From the NCBI GenBank assembly GCA_046350255.1, contig JAXMAV010000012.1, positions 267,540 through 331,539 of the forward strand: 64,000 nucleotides of DNA, written 5' to 3'. The notes under the pieces were generated by a model, which was not told the DNA's origin, made no database searches, and saw only the letters and a program-made list of their open reading frames with translations. Every line of letters starts with the position of its first letter. Within the stretch, counting starts at the first letter, position 1. Shown one piece after another: positions 33,023 to 42,970 of this stretch. The position numbers and the translations under genes were made by a program. The DNA comes from CALDUY01 sp046350255. Lineage in GTDB: Bacteria > Planctomycetota > Planctomycetia > Gemmatales > Gemmataceae.

Positions 33023-34063
33023 GTGTTTGATTTTCTGCGACCGAATGTCCGCGCGATGGCCGGCTACACACCAGGCGAGCAGCCACGCGAGGGGAATGTC
33101 GTCAAGCTTAACACGAACGAGAATCCCTATCCGCCTTCTCCGAAAGTGTTCGAGGCGATTCGCGAGGTCCTGACTGGCGATCGCCTGCGCAAGTACCCTG
33201 ACCCGCTCGGCCACCACTTTTGCCAGGTGGCCGGGCGGGTGCTGCAGGTCGATCCCGCCGGGGTGGTGATCGGCAACGGCAGCGACGACATCCTCACTAT
33301 CCTGACTCGGGCCTTTGTTCCCGAAGGGGGAGTGATCGTCTCCCCCACCCCCAGTTATCTCCTCTATCGCACCCTGGCCGACCTCCAAGGCGCCAGCCTT
33401 ACTACGGTCCCATTCACCTCGGACTGGGATCTGCCGCGCCCCTGGCCTGGCCCCAGGGGACATCTGACCTTCCTGGCCAACCCGAACTCTCCCTCTGGAA
33501 CGGCACTTCCCGTTAACCGCGTGGCTCAATTCGCACAGGAACTGGCTGCGCCTCTGGTTGTGGACGAGGCCTACGGCGACTTTGCGGAGGGCAACTGTCT
33601 GGATCTGGCCAGGACTGGTCGCGCCATCGTCACCCGGACACTCTCGAAGTCGTACTCGCTTGCAGGTATCCGCTTCGGCTTTGCGGTGACCACCCCCGAA
33701 CTGGCTCGCCAGCTGATCAAGGTCAAGGATTCCTACAACTGCGACGTCGTCAGTCTCGCCGCTGCCGCCGCCGCCCTGGACGATCAAGCCTACATGATCC
33801 AGATGCGGTCGCGCATCCTGGCGACGCGCGACCGGCTGAGCCACACGCTCGCCTCGCTCGGCTTCGCGGTCACCCCCAGCCAGGCGAACTTCGTCTGGGT
33901 TCGCCGCGAGCAGCCAGTGCAACCCATTTTCGCGGAGCTGAAGCGCCGGCACATCCTCGTCCGCCACATGGTGTACGAGGGCTACGGCGATGGTCTGCGC
34001 ATATCGGTCGGCACTGACGCTGAGATCGATCAGCTCTTCGACGTGCTGCGGCAGATCGTCTAG
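33023..34063 (+). CDS. hisC: Histidinol-phosphate aminotransferase
   Basis: A 346-residue PLP-dependent class I/II aminotransferase of histidine synthesis. N-terminal LNTNENPYPPSPKV is typical of HisC. GNGSDDILTIL lies near 90, and the PLP lysine is in TRTLSKSYSLAGIRFGF near 210. The end, VRHMVYEGYGDGLRISVGT, carries the substrate-binding Arg. It starts with GTG at 33023 behind an AAGGA site. The downstream his gene (hisB) lies on the same strand beyond an opposing U32 gene, so the histidine genes are split here. Confidence 0.95.
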   Translation: MFDFLRPNVRAMAGYTPGEQPREGNVVKLNTNENPYPPSPKVFEAIREVLTGDRLRKYPDPLGHHFCQVAGRVLQVDPAGVVIGNGSDDILTILTRAFVPEGGVIVSPTPSYLLYRTLADLQGASLTTVPFTSDWDLPRPWPGPRGHLTFLANPNSPSGTALPVNRVAQFAQELAAPLVVDEAYGDFAEGNCLDLARTGRAIVTRTLSKSYSLAGIRFGFAVTTPELARQLIKVKDSYNCDVVSLAAAAAALDDQAYMIQMRSRILATRDRLSHTLASLGFAVTPSQANFVWVRREQPVQPIFAELKRRHILVRHMVYEGYGDGLRISVGTDAEIDQLFDVLRQIV

Positions 34064-36592
34064 CTACAGCACGCCCCGATCAAAGTTGGCGGAATGGCCG
34101 CCGCGGAGGACCTTACCCGCTCGGACAATGCGCCAGCGCTCGGCGACAACCTCGGACGCATACCGCCGATAGACAAAGTCGGCCCGGAGTGATACCGCGC
34201 CGGCCCGTCCAATATCCTTCAGCCGGGGCGAGAGGCAGAACGGCCCCTGGTTCAGCACGATGGTCCGACAGTGGTAGTCGATGGCGCTGACCTTCTCGCC
34301 ATGGCTGGACACCATGTCCATCGACTCGAACGAGCAGTTCGCCTTGCCTGGGCAGCCACCAATCAGGTTGGCGTAAGCACACGACTCGGCCATGAACAAC
34401 GGCGTGTCCTGGTAGACGATCAGGACCGCGCGAGGACCAAACTCGGCGAACATCGGCCGCAGGTTGTCCAGGCCATCTTCCGGCGACAGCGTAAAGCGCG
34501 AGACGCCAAGCTCGCGCAGCATCCGCCCGGTGACCCGATTCATCGCGTAGATCGACCAGTCGGTCGCCAGGTCCACCTCCGGAGGCAGAGTTTTGGATGG
34601 GTCGAGCCCCAGGTAGGTCCATGCCGAGACATTGCTAGCCTCCCAGCGCTGGAACCCTGCCCGACGCAGACGGTCGAGCTTTTGCACGATGCCCCGTTCT
34701 TCCCATTTGCGCGTCAGAGCGGGCAGTGCGAGTCGGATACGCTGGTGTCCCAGGCGTTCTGCCAGCTGAGTTACCCTGTCCGTCAGGATGGCTGGATGAT
34801 CCCGGGCGATGTCGATGCACACTTCGTCCACATCGTGGAAATCGTCGTCGGTGAAGACATCCAGGTACTCGATGCGATCCACCTTCAAATTCCAGCGGAA
34901 CGACGTTGGTGCAGGATTGTGCAGAGGCGGACAGATCTCAGTCACGATCTGCGCCACACGCTGGGTCTGGGCCGCGTCCAGCGCGTTTTCCAGTCCCTGG
35001 ACGAGATCGCGCCGCAGCGCGTTCAGACGCGAGACGGGCACGAACACCCCTGCCGAGTTGTGAATTTCTAGCCGTTCCAGCCGCAGGCTGGTGTCTCCCA
35101 GTTTCTCGAAGGCACCGCGCACGGCGGCTTCCATGGCCTGGAGATCGCGCGCGGGGGTGAACGGCCCAGCAAGCACCTGGCGCACCTCCACCTCGCCGGG
35201 TCCACGACCCGTGGCCTCCATTTCTGATTCGCTCAGATGCAGGGTGATCGACACCGGCTGGCGAGCTCGATGAAGTCCAGGTTTCGGCCGATCGTGCTGA
35301 TAGTCGCGTTTCACGGCATTGGAGGAGGCGCAGTAGATGAGCGCCCCCATGGGGATGTTGGGTTGTTCGCGATGGTCATTCGGCAATTCCACCTCAACCA
35401 GCACACCCGGGGGAGCGGTCACCACCAGCTCGCGCGAGCCACCGCGATGGATCCACATCCGCCGGATGCCGAACCCGAACGGTTTGCCCAGCACAGGAAG
35501 GTCGATCTGCAGTCCATCGAAACGTTCGATGGCCCGGACCGAGCGGAAGCGAATGGTGCGCGTGCCGCGCTGCTGTACCACCGCCTCCACCTCGCCAATC
35601 AGCGCGCCGCGGTGCCCCACGAGGTCGCGGTCGGCCACCTCCTTGTCCTTGTGCGAATCGACGAACAACCGCGTCCAGGGCCGTCCAAAGGCTGACTGCA
35701 GATCGCGCTCCTGGTTGGCCCGCTCCTCGGCGGCGAGGGTGCCATCGATGAGCTTGCGATAGAAATCGGTGGCGGTCGCGACGTAGAGCGGTGACTTCTT
35801 CCGACCCTCGATCTTGAAGCACGACACCCCGGCCTCGCGCAGCGCGGGGACATGATCGGGGAGGGCCAGATCCTTCATTGAGAATGGAAAGCCCGTGCGG
35901 GGATCGCGACGCGTCGGGGTGCCATCGCGCAGTGTCAGTGGGGCACCTTCGACCTCGAACGAGTCCCGGCAGGAGTAGGCGCACTTCCCCCGATTGCCGG
36001 ACCGCCCCAGCGTCTGCGAACTGAACAGGCACAGCCCGCTGTAGCTGTAGCAGAGCGCGCCGTGGATGAAGACTTCTGTCTCGACCCCCGCCGTCGAGGT
36101 GATGTCGCGTACCTCTTCCAGCGTCAACTCGCGGGCCAGCACCACCCGGGCGAAACCCATCGCGCGCAGCGCCTCGGCCCCGGCGTGGTTGTGGACCGCC
36201 AGCTGCGTGCTGGCATGCAGCTCCAGGCGCGGAAAGTACCGGCGAATCAGGTGGTATACGCCGAGATCCTGAAGGATTACTGCATCGACACCCATCGACT
36301 CCAGCGCGGCTAGCGCCTCGACGAGTTCGCCCAGCTCATCGTTGCGGATCACCGTATTGATTGCCACGAAGACGCGCCGTCGAGGCGACAGCGTGTGGGC
36401 GTAGGCAACGACCTCGGAGACCTCCTCCAGCGTGAAGTTCTCCGCTTCGGCTCTGGCCGAGAATTTCTTCAACCCCAGGTAGATGGCGTCGGCGCCGAAA
36501 TGGAACGCGGCAAAAGCCGAATCGACGCCGCCGGCCGGCGCCAGCAGCTCGGCCTGCGTGTCGAGCGGCTTCCCGACCAGAGGTACCGACAC
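34064..36592 (-). CDS. U32-family peptidase/RNA-modification-type protein
   Basis: An 842-residue member of the U32 family. N-terminal ELLAPAGGVDSAFAAFHFGADAIYLG is the hallmark, followed by FVAINTVIRNDEL and QDLGVYHLIRRYFP. The conserved FIHGALCYSYSGLCLFSS motif lies near residue 175, then GNRGKCAYSCRDSF with cysteines typical of the iron-sulfur-containing group. The long C-terminal half (after about 380) fits the extra domain of longer U32 proteins. Some members (RlhA, TrhP) act in RNA hydroxylation, others were called collagenases. It starts GTG with no clear ribosome site. It is convergent with hisC, with stops adjoining. Confidence 0.9.
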   Translation of the reverse strand: MSVPLVGKPLDTQAELLAPAGGVDSAFAAFHFGADAIYLGLKKFSARAEAENFTLEEVSEVVAYAHTLSPRRRVFVAINTVIRNDELGELVEALAALESMGVDAVILQDLGVYHLIRRYFPRLELHASTQLAVHNHAGAEALRAMGFARVVLARELTLEEVRDITSTAGVETEVFIHGALCYSYSGLCLFSSQTLGRSGNRGKCAYSCRDSFEVEGAPLTLRDGTPTRRDPRTGFPFSMKDLALPDHVPALREAGVSCFKIEGRKKSPLYVATATDFYRKLIDGTLAAEERANQERDLQSAFGRPWTRLFVDSHKDKEVADRDLVGHRGALIGEVEAVVQQRGTRTIRFRSVRAIERFDGLQIDLPVLGKPFGFGIRRMWIHRGGSRELVVTAPPGVLVEVELPNDHREQPNIPMGALIYCASSNAVKRDYQHDRPKPGLHRARQPVSITLHLSESEMEATGRGPGEVEVRQVLAGPFTPARDLQAMEAAVRGAFEKLGDTSLRLERLEIHNSAGVFVPVSRLNALRRDLVQGLENALDAAQTQRVAQIVTEICPPLHNPAPTSFRWNLKVDRIEYLDVFTDDDFHDVDEVCIDIARDHPAILTDRVTQLAERLGHQRIRLALPALTRKWEERGIVQKLDRLRRAGFQRWEASNVSAWTYLGLDPSKTLPPEVDLATDWSIYAMNRVTGRMLRELGVSRFTLSPEDGLDNLRPMFAEFGPRAVLIVYQDTPLFMAESCAYANLIGGCPGKANCSFESMDMVSSHGEKVSAIDYHCRTIVLNQGPFCLSPRLKDIGRAGAVSLRADFVYRRYASEVVAERWRIVRAGKVLRGGHSANFDRGVL

Positions 36593-36797
36593 CAGCGGCG
36601 ACCTCGGCGTACTCCCCTGAAGTCGTCCAGCTCGGGCGGCGAGGCTCCCTCCAGACGAAACCCCTCCCTCTGCTGGCGTTCTGGGGAACTAATGGCAGAT
36701 TGAACGTCGATGGATTCATGGCGGCGTCGCATGGCCCGAAGAGCAGAAAGATATATCATGCACGTCCACCCCCGCCTCGTCAGGTGAAGGATCTGCC

Positions 36798-37379
36798 ATG
36801 CCTCGCACTGCGCATTCAGCACTACCGGCGAAACTCGAATCACACTGGCGGCAAGATCTCGATGGAACCGGGCGTTCAACCATCAGACCGGCGTCGGCTT
36901 CTTCGACCATATGTTGACCCTGCTGGCGCGCCCGGCCTGATCGACTGGACGTGCAGGCCGAGGGCGACCTGCACGTTGATGCCCATCACACCGTGGAAGA
37001 TGTAGGCATCTGTCTGGGACAGGCTCTTCGCCAGGCTCTGGGAGATAAGGCCGGCATCCGTCGCTACGGAGACGCCACGGTACCGATGGACGAGACACTC
37101 GTCACTTCAGCCATCGACCTGTCTGGCCGCTCCTTCTGCGTCTGGAAGGCCGAGGTGCCGCTGGAGACGCTGGGAACCTTCAACGCGCAACTGGCCGAGG
37201 AGTTCTGGCGCGGCGTCTCTTCAGCTGGGCTCTTCGCGCTGCATGTCGTGTTGCATCACGGGCGCAACACGCATCACATCATTGAGGGGATCTTCAAGGC
37301 CACCGCCCGTGCCCTGCGCCAGGCGGTCGAGATGGATCCGCGTTCGACGGGCATTCCCTCCACCAAGGGCATACTCTGA
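36798..37379 (+). pseudogene. hisB: Imidazoleglycerol-phosphate dehydratase, 5' third disrupted by frame changes
   Basis: From 36951 on, an intact frame encodes 142 residues of HisB (AEGDLHVDAHHTVEDVGICLGQAL, PMDETLVTSAIDLSGR, LHHGRNTHHIIEGIFKATARAL, ending GIPSTKGIL). The expected N-terminus is also present, but its pieces lie in different frames: MPRTA from 36798, then TTGETRITL from 36821, DLDGTGRS from 36855, HQTGVGFFDHMLTLLAR from 36881, GLID from 36934, and LDVQ from about 36946. The last three changes each fit loss of one base. A working protein would need at least four corrections. Either the gene is recently decayed or this stretch was poorly read. Confidence 0.88.
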
Positions 37380-37385
37380 GATTGC

Positions 37386-39548
37386 TTATGAGCGAAACGG
37401 CAGTGGCAGCGAACCTCGCCGACGCAGCTCAGGACAGGGCGTGAAGCGCGGCCCCGCCCGCCCGGCCAGCTGATCGAGCAGGCGCACCACCTCGGGTAGG
37501 CCGCGATCGTCGGCATACTGCAACGGTCCTCCCCGATGTGGCGCCCAGCCGGTGCCGAGCACCATGGCGAGGTCGATGGTGGCGGCTTCGCTGGCCAGTC
37601 CCTCCGCCAGCACCTGAGCCGCCTCGTTGACCATCCGGCCCACCAGCCGTTCGCGCGTCTCAGCCAGTCGCGCCGCCTCGGGTAGATTCATCAACAAACC
37701 TGGACCTCCGAGTGTCACGCGCACCAGCTCCTCGGCGGCGCGGTGTGGTCGGACCATCCCGGCGCGATAGACGTAAAACCCCTCGTTGGCCTTCTGCCCC
37801 AGCCAGCCCCTGGCCAGCATCGCCCCGAACACCGCGGTCAACGGATTCTCCCTGCCCGACGACCCGGCCAGAAGACCTGCCACGTGGCCTGCCACGTCCA
37901 GCCCGATTTGATCGAGCAGCTCGAGCGGTCCCGCGGGCATCCCGAAGCGTCGCATCACCCGGTCCACCTCGGCGACCGGCATCCCCTCGCCGACCAGGCG
38001 CACCGCCTCCTCGAGGTAGGGGATCAGGATGCGATTCACCACAAACCCCGGGCCATCGCCCACCCGGACCGGCGTTTTCCCGAGGGTGACGGCAAACCGC
38101 ATCAGCAGCATCAGGGTGTCGGCCGAGGTGGACGAACTGCCGGCTACCTCCACCAGCGGCATCCGATGCACTGGATTGAAGAAGTGCAGAGCAGCGACGC
38201 GCTGCGGCGAGGCCAGTCCTTCCTGCAGTTGCGCCACCTGCAGCGACGAGGTGTTGGTGGCCAGCACCGTGTCTCCCGGGGTGCGGACCATCAACTCGCG
38301 GAAGAGGTTGCGCTTGACCGCCAGATCCTCGACGGCCGCCTCGATGACCAGGTCCACCTGGGCGAACCCCTCCCAGCGGGTCGTCCCTCGGATGGAATCC
38401 CGGAGGCGTGCCGCCTCGTCGGCGGCGACCTTGCCTCGCGTCACAGCCGTCTTGAACAGCTCATCCAGGCGACCCATGCCCCTCGCCAGGGTGTCGGCTG
38501 TCGCCTCCTGTACCACGACATGCACCCCCTGCAGCGCGGCCAGTTGAGCAATCGCCGCTCCCATTACGCCGGCGCCAACCACACCCAGCCGACGGACCTC
38601 GCGCGCCTGGTCGATACCTGCCCGCTTTCGCGCCGCCTCACGGAGGAAGAACAGCTGAATGAGGTGCCGACAGGAGGGTGACAAAGCCAGGCGCGTAGCT
38701 GCCTCACGTTCGCGATCCAGGCCGGCCTCGATGCCCCGCTGCATTCCCAGGCGGATGGCGTTCAGCGCTTCCAGGGGGCCGGGCATGTCGTCGGGCACGC
38801 GCTGACGCACCAGACGCTCGCTGCCCTGGAAAAGGAGCTTGCGCCCGAACGCAGTCGATTCGATTAAGCGCTGGCGCCAGGTGCGCAGCGGCAGGTAGCG
38901 CCGTTGCGCCTTGCCCTGGCCGATGGCTCGCAGCACCAGGCGCGGGAACTGCTCCCGCAGTTCGGCCTCGGTCCGGGCCAGGGCATCAGCCAACCCCAGC
39001 CTATACGCTTCACTGGCAGAGAGCCGACGGCCAGTAAGAATCATCTGCAGAGCCGGCTCCAACCCCACGACGCGCGGCAGGCGCTGGGTGCCCCCCCAGG
39101 CAGGAAGCAGGCCGAGTTCGACCTCGGGAAGTGCCAGCTGGGTGCCGGGCCGATCGACCACCAGGCGATAATCGCAAGCCAGGGCCAGCTCGAGCCCACC
39201 GCCCAGGCACGGGCCGTGGATCACCGCCACACTTGGCGCCTGCAAGTTTGCCAGCCGCCCGAACAACCGTTGCCCCACGGAAGCCAGCGCCTCGGCCCCC
39301 GTGGCATCGTGGATGCGCGTGAACTCCTGCAGGTCGGCCCCCGCCAGGAAGCCCGAGCGTTTCCCACTTCGCACCACCAGCAACGGGACGCGCGATAACT
39401 TCTCCAGGGCGTCCACCGCACCGTCCAGGTCGGCCAGCATCTGACGTGTGATGACGTTGACGCTGCGCCCCGGAACATCCAGGGTCAGGACAATGCTCCC
39501 ATCGGCCTCGCGGTCGAGGGAGAGGGTGTCCGCGCGAAAGATCGACAT
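37386..39548 (-). CDS. Enoyl-CoA hydratase/3-hydroxyacyl-CoA dehydrogenase fusion (FadB/FadJ-like)
   Basis: A 720-residue bifunctional fatty-acid beta-oxidation enzyme. The N-terminal crotonase domain (about 1-270) has LAGADLQEF and GPCLGGGLELALACDYR, then GTQRLPRVVG. The dehydrogenase part has the Rossmann motif VVGAGVMGAAIAQLAA near 325, DLVIEAAVEDLAVK, NTSSL and HFFNPVHRMPLVEV. A second C-terminal dehydrogenase-type helical domain follows, with GTGWAPHRGGPLQYAD near 675. It is convergent with hisB, with stops six bases apart. It lies downstream of fadD in the same direction, but no thiolase (fadA) is in the window. Confidence 0.93.
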   Translation of the reverse strand: MSIFRADTLSLDREADGSIVLTLDVPGRSVNVITRQMLADLDGAVDALEKLSRVPLLVVRSGKRSGFLAGADLQEFTRIHDATGAEALASVGQRLFGRLANLQAPSVAVIHGPCLGGGLELALACDYRLVVDRPGTQLALPEVELGLLPAWGGTQRLPRVVGLEPALQMILTGRRLSASEAYRLGLADALARTEAELREQFPRLVLRAIGQGKAQRRYLPLRTWRQRLIESTAFGRKLLFQGSERLVRQRVPDDMPGPLEALNAIRLGMQRGIEAGLDREREAATRLALSPSCRHLIQLFFLREAARKRAGIDQAREVRRLGVVGAGVMGAAIAQLAALQGVHVVVQEATADTLARGMGRLDELFKTAVTRGKVAADEAARLRDSIRGTTRWEGFAQVDLVIEAAVEDLAVKRNLFRELMVRTPGDTVLATNTSSLQVAQLQEGLASPQRVAALHFFNPVHRMPLVEVAGSSSTSADTLMLLMRFAVTLGKTPVRVGDGPGFVVNRILIPYLEEAVRLVGEGMPVAEVDRVMRRFGMPAGPLELLDQIGLDVAGHVAGLLAGSSGRENPLTAVFGAMLARGWLGQKANEGFYVYRAGMVRPHRAAEELVRVTLGGPGLLMNLPEAARLAETRERLVGRMVNEAAQVLAEGLASEAATIDLAMVLGTGWAPHRGGPLQYADDRGLPEVVRLLDQLAGRAGPRFTPCPELRRRGSLPLPFRS

Positions 39549-39659
39549 CGTGGCCTCCCCGCGGTGCCAGGCAGAAGGGGCGCCCGACCCCGGCCGTTTC
39601 CAGGGTCGAGGATCCGGCCCCAGCCGTTGTCTTATGATCCGAGCGGATGGGTAGCTGCC

Positions 39660-41378
39660 TCAATCTCGGCCCAGGTGAGGCGCTAAGGCGCTGAACTCCT
39701 CGCGGAGCTTGCGACGGAGAATCTTCCCCAGGAAGTTTCTCGGTAGCTCAGGCACGACCTCGAGGAGCCTGGGCCGTTTGTGACGGCTCAGGTGCAGGCG
39801 GCAAAACTCCTCGAGGTCGAACACATCAACCTGTTGGCCGGACCGTGGCACGACGAGAGCCTTGATGAGTTCGCCGCGCTCACGGTCCGGCACGCCGATC
39901 ACGGCTGCCTCAGATACGTCGGGATGACTGCATAGCACTTCCTCGACCTCGGCCGGGTAGACCAGGTAGCCGGAAGTCTTGATGATATCTCGTTTGCGAT
40001 CGACCAGGTTGAACTGCCCCTCGGCGTCACACCGCGCCAGGTCGCCGGTGTGCAACCAGCCGTCGCGTAGCACCTCGTCGGTCGCCAGAGGGTTGTTCAG
40101 GTAGCCCTTCATCACCTGGGGCCCGCGCACCCACAACTCGCCTACCGCCCCTGTCGGCACATCAAGGCCTGTGTCAGGATCGACCAGGCGCGTTTCGGTG
40201 TCGGGTAGAGGCCGGCCGATGGTCCCTGGGCGGTTTCCTGTGCCGGATTGGTTGACGTGCGTCACTGGGCTGGCTTCAGTGAGACCATACCCCTCGACGA
40301 TGTCACCCACGCCGGTGCGGGCAAAACGGTCGCGCACCTCCTGCGCTAGGGCACTGGCCCCTGAGATGACATGGCGAATGAAGGAGAGATCGATCGGATG
40401 GTCACCCATCTGCTTGTTCATGGCCGCCAGCATGGCAGGGACGGCGGGCAGGAGCGTCGGTCGAGCCTCCTGCAAAAGCGAGAGAACAGCGCGGGTCTCG
40501 AAGCGCGGATGCAGATGCACTGTGCCACAACTGGCCCACATGGTCAGGAGTGACACCGTCAATCCGTAGGCGTGGAAGAACGGCAACACGGCCAGGTCAC
40601 TCAGAGTCGCATCCTCACCCCCCAGCCAGTAACGCAACTGCAGGGCGTTGGCGACCAGGTTGCGATGCGTCAGCATGACGGCCTTGGGCGACGCCGTGGT
40701 CCCTCCGGTAGGCGCCAGCACAGCCACATCATCGGTGGGGTCGATGTCCGGTTCTTCGTCCAGCGGATCGTGGCGGAGCAGAGCGTCGAACCGATGCCGA
40801 CGGGCATCCTCTGCCAGCATCCGGTAGCCATTACGACGGAACCGCTCGATGCGATAGAGCAACCCCTGCCACATCGCCATGCGCCGGACAAGGGAGGTCT
40901 CGACGAGATGCTCCAGGGGGCCGCGGTCGAACGACGCCGTGACCGCCGGCGCAAGCAGATCGAGCGTGATCACCACGCGGCATCCCGTCGCCTCCAGCCA
41001 GTGCTGAATTTCCTCGGCCACCATCAGCGGCGATAGCTGCAACGCCGTGGCGCCAGTCTGCCAGATTGCCTGGATAGCCACCAGGTACTCCGGTATGTTC
41101 GGCAGCAGCAGCCCCACGTAGCGGCCTCGAGTGGCCCCCAGTTCGCGCAGGGCGCACGCCAGCCGTCGCGCCTGGTGGGCCAGGTCGGCGTAGGTGGTGG
41201 GGTGGCCATACAGGGTGCAGGCCACATGCTTGGGATGCCGCCGCGCTGCCCGGTTCAGCAGAGCAGTGAGGGGCACTCGGGGGTAGGGCACCTCCGAGGG
41301 AAGATCACAGGGGTACTCTTCGATCCACGACCGACGCCAGTCGGTCGGCAAGGAAGCTGGACTGTAGAGACGCGACAT
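39660..41378 (-). CDS. fadD: Long-chain acyl-CoA synthetase (FadD-like)
   Basis: A 572-residue AMP-forming acyl-CoA ligase. ATP motif TGGTTASPKAVMLTH lies near 210, GYGLTEASP near 350, GWLHTGDLA near 430, RKRDIIKTSGYLVYPAEVE near 450 and the catalytic Lys near the C-terminus (LPRNFLGKILRR). It opens MSRLYSPASLP, and a longer N-terminal extension (to 41423) is possible but has no support. Its product feeds the FadB-like enzyme encoded 111 bases downstream, together forming a fatty-acid degradation pair. Confidence 0.92.
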   Translation of the reverse strand: MSRLYSPASLPTDWRRSWIEEYPCDLPSEVPYPRVPLTALLNRAARRHPKHVACTLYGHPTTYADLAHQARRLACALRELGATRGRYVGLLLPNIPEYLVAIQAIWQTGATALQLSPLMVAEEIQHWLEATGCRVVITLDLLAPAVTASFDRGPLEHLVETSLVRRMAMWQGLLYRIERFRRNGYRMLAEDARRHRFDALLRHDPLDEEPDIDPTDDVAVLAPTGGTTASPKAVMLTHRNLVANALQLRYWLGGEDATLSDLAVLPFFHAYGLTVSLLTMWASCGTVHLHPRFETRAVLSLLQEARPTLLPAVPAMLAAMNKQMGDHPIDLSFIRHVISGASALAQEVRDRFARTGVGDIVEGYGLTEASPVTHVNQSGTGNRPGTIGRPLPDTETRLVDPDTGLDVPTGAVGELWVRGPQVMKGYLNNPLATDEVLRDGWLHTGDLARCDAEGQFNLVDRKRDIIKTSGYLVYPAEVEEVLCSHPDVSEAAVIGVPDRERGELIKALVVPRSGQQVDVFDLEEFCRLHLSRHKRPRLLEVVPELPRNFLGKILRRKLREEFSALAPHLGRD

Positions 41379-41656
41379 ACCCTGCCTCCGACTCTTCGAC
41401 GAGAGAGGCACACACCAGGTCAAGGGCCAACGAGGAGAGCAGTGCCGACAGGACGAGGCGTGACATGTAAATTGAAGTAATCAGGCCGCGAGATGGATGC
41501 AGCCGAGATCTGTTCTCCACGAATATTCTAGGCTGGCTCTTCTGTCCGGGACAACTGGGCAAGGTGCCCTGGTGCTGAGAACTCCGAAGGGTTGCCCGAC
41601 TTATTCGGGTGGTTCGTAGAATACCGACCTGATCAGGGCTCGGAGAGGGACGCATC

Positions 41657-42904
41657 ATGCCAGTCTTGCTGGTGGGGACGCTGGATACGAAGGGAGCGGA
41701 GCTGCGGTTTGTCGCGGATCTGCTGCGCGGAGCGGGCCTGGCCTGTCTCGTCCTGGACGCGGGCGTGCTTGACGAGCCACGCATGCCGGCCGACATCTCG
41801 CGCGAGCATCTGTTTCGCGCTGCCGGAACCACCCTGGCTGCCGTACGCGCTGCCGGCGACCGTGGCCAGGCCATTGCACTGGCGGCTCGGGGAGCGGCAG
41901 TAGTTGCCAGGTCGCTTCACGAGCAGGGCCAAATAGATGGAGTGCTGGGCCTGGGCGGCTCGGCCGGCACTACCATCGGCACGGCCGCGATGCGCACCTT
42001 GCCATTCGGCATCCCCAAGCTCATGGTCAGCACCCTGGCGTCGGGTCAGGTGCGGCCCTACGTCGGAGTCCGTGACATCCTCATGCTTCACTCCGTCGTG
42101 GACATCAGCGGTCTCAACCGCATCAGTCGCACCGTGCTGTCCAACGCAGCGCACGCCATGATTGGCATGGTGCAGGGGCGACCTGCGGGCGCGATATCTA
42201 AGGGAGCTGACGAGGATCGTCCTTTACTGGCCGCCACCATGTTCGGCGTGACGACCCCCTGCGTGGAAGCCGCCCGTGCACAGCTAGAGCAGGCGGGTTA
42301 CGAGGTCCTGGTCTTTCACGCCACGGGGACTGGAGGAATGACCATGGAGTCGTTCATCCGCGATGGACTCGTCGCTGGGGTGCTGGATGTCACCACAACC
42401 GAGCTGGCGGATGAACTGGTCGGCGGCGTACTATCGGCAGGACCGGATCGACTCACCGGCGCCGCCCTGGCCGGAATCCCACAGGTGATCGCCCTTGGCG
42501 CCCTCGACATGGTGAATTTCGGTCCACCCGAGACGGTGCCCGAGCGGTTTTCACATCGGCGGTTCTACCAGCACAATCCCACGGTCACCCTGATGCGGAC
42601 CACCCCCGAGGAAAACGATCGGCTCGGCAAGGAAATCGCGCAAAAGGCCAGCGCCTCCCGGGGGCCAACAGCGGTGTTCCTGCCGCTTCGCGGAGTGTCG
42701 GCACTGGATCGGGAAGGTCAGCCGTTCTGGTGGCCGGAGGCCGATCAGGCTCTGTTCGAGAGCCTGCGAAACTGGATGAGTCCGGAGGTAGAGCTGATCG
42801 AGATGGACCTGCACATCAACGACCCGGCCTTCGCAGAAGCCCTGGTGAAAAAATTTGTCAGCCAGCTGTCCGGTAGGGGAGGAAAACGCGATGAGGAGAT
42901 ATAG
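41657..42904 (+). CDS. UPF0261/Tm-1-like ATP-binding protein
   Basis: A 415-residue protein of the Tm-1-like (UPF0261) family. Markers are PVLLVGTLDTKGAELRFV at the start, LGLGGSAGTTIGTAAMRTLPFG near 97, IPKLMVSTLASGQVRPYVG, and the C-terminal GGMTMESFIRDG plus FLPLRGVSALDREGQPF. Plant Tm-1 binds viral replicase, but bacterial members have unknown roles and often co-occur with TIM-barrel PEP-hydrolase-family proteins (see 60691). A GGAGAGGGA site lies just upstream. It is divergent from fadD across about 280 bases, with no strong promoter visible to me. Confidence 0.88.
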   Translation: MPVLLVGTLDTKGAELRFVADLLRGAGLACLVLDAGVLDEPRMPADISREHLFRAAGTTLAAVRAAGDRGQAIALAARGAAVVARSLHEQGQIDGVLGLGGSAGTTIGTAAMRTLPFGIPKLMVSTLASGQVRPYVGVRDILMLHSVVDISGLNRISRTVLSNAAHAMIGMVQGRPAGAISKGADEDRPLLAATMFGVTTPCVEAARAQLEQAGYEVLVFHATGTGGMTMESFIRDGLVAGVLDVTTTELADELVGGVLSAGPDRLTGAALAGIPQVIALGALDMVNFGPPETVPERFSHRRFYQHNPTVTLMRTTPEENDRLGKEIAQKASASRGPTAVFLPLRGVSALDREGQPFWWPEADQALFESLRNWMSPEVELIEMDLHINDPAFAEALVKKFVSQLSGRGGKRDEEI

Positions 42905-42924
42905 AGGCGGCTTGTCCGCTTCAA

Positions 42925-42969
42925 ATCGGCCAGGGTGGGTCAACGGCGCTCCACCCTGGCCGATGCTTT
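42925..42969. terminator. Bidirectional terminator between convergent genes
   Basis: A perfect 14-bp stem (42925-42938 with 42951-42964) with a 12-base loop, followed on the plus strand by GCTTTTT. It lies 21 bases past the UPF0261 stop and just outside the end of the minus-strand gene at 42971. Confidence 0.85.
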
Positions 42970-42970
42970 T

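Noticed and set aside
36700..37005. Plus-strand 101-residue frame at the start of hisB
   Set aside because: It is an out-of-frame shadow of the disrupted hisB N-terminus.
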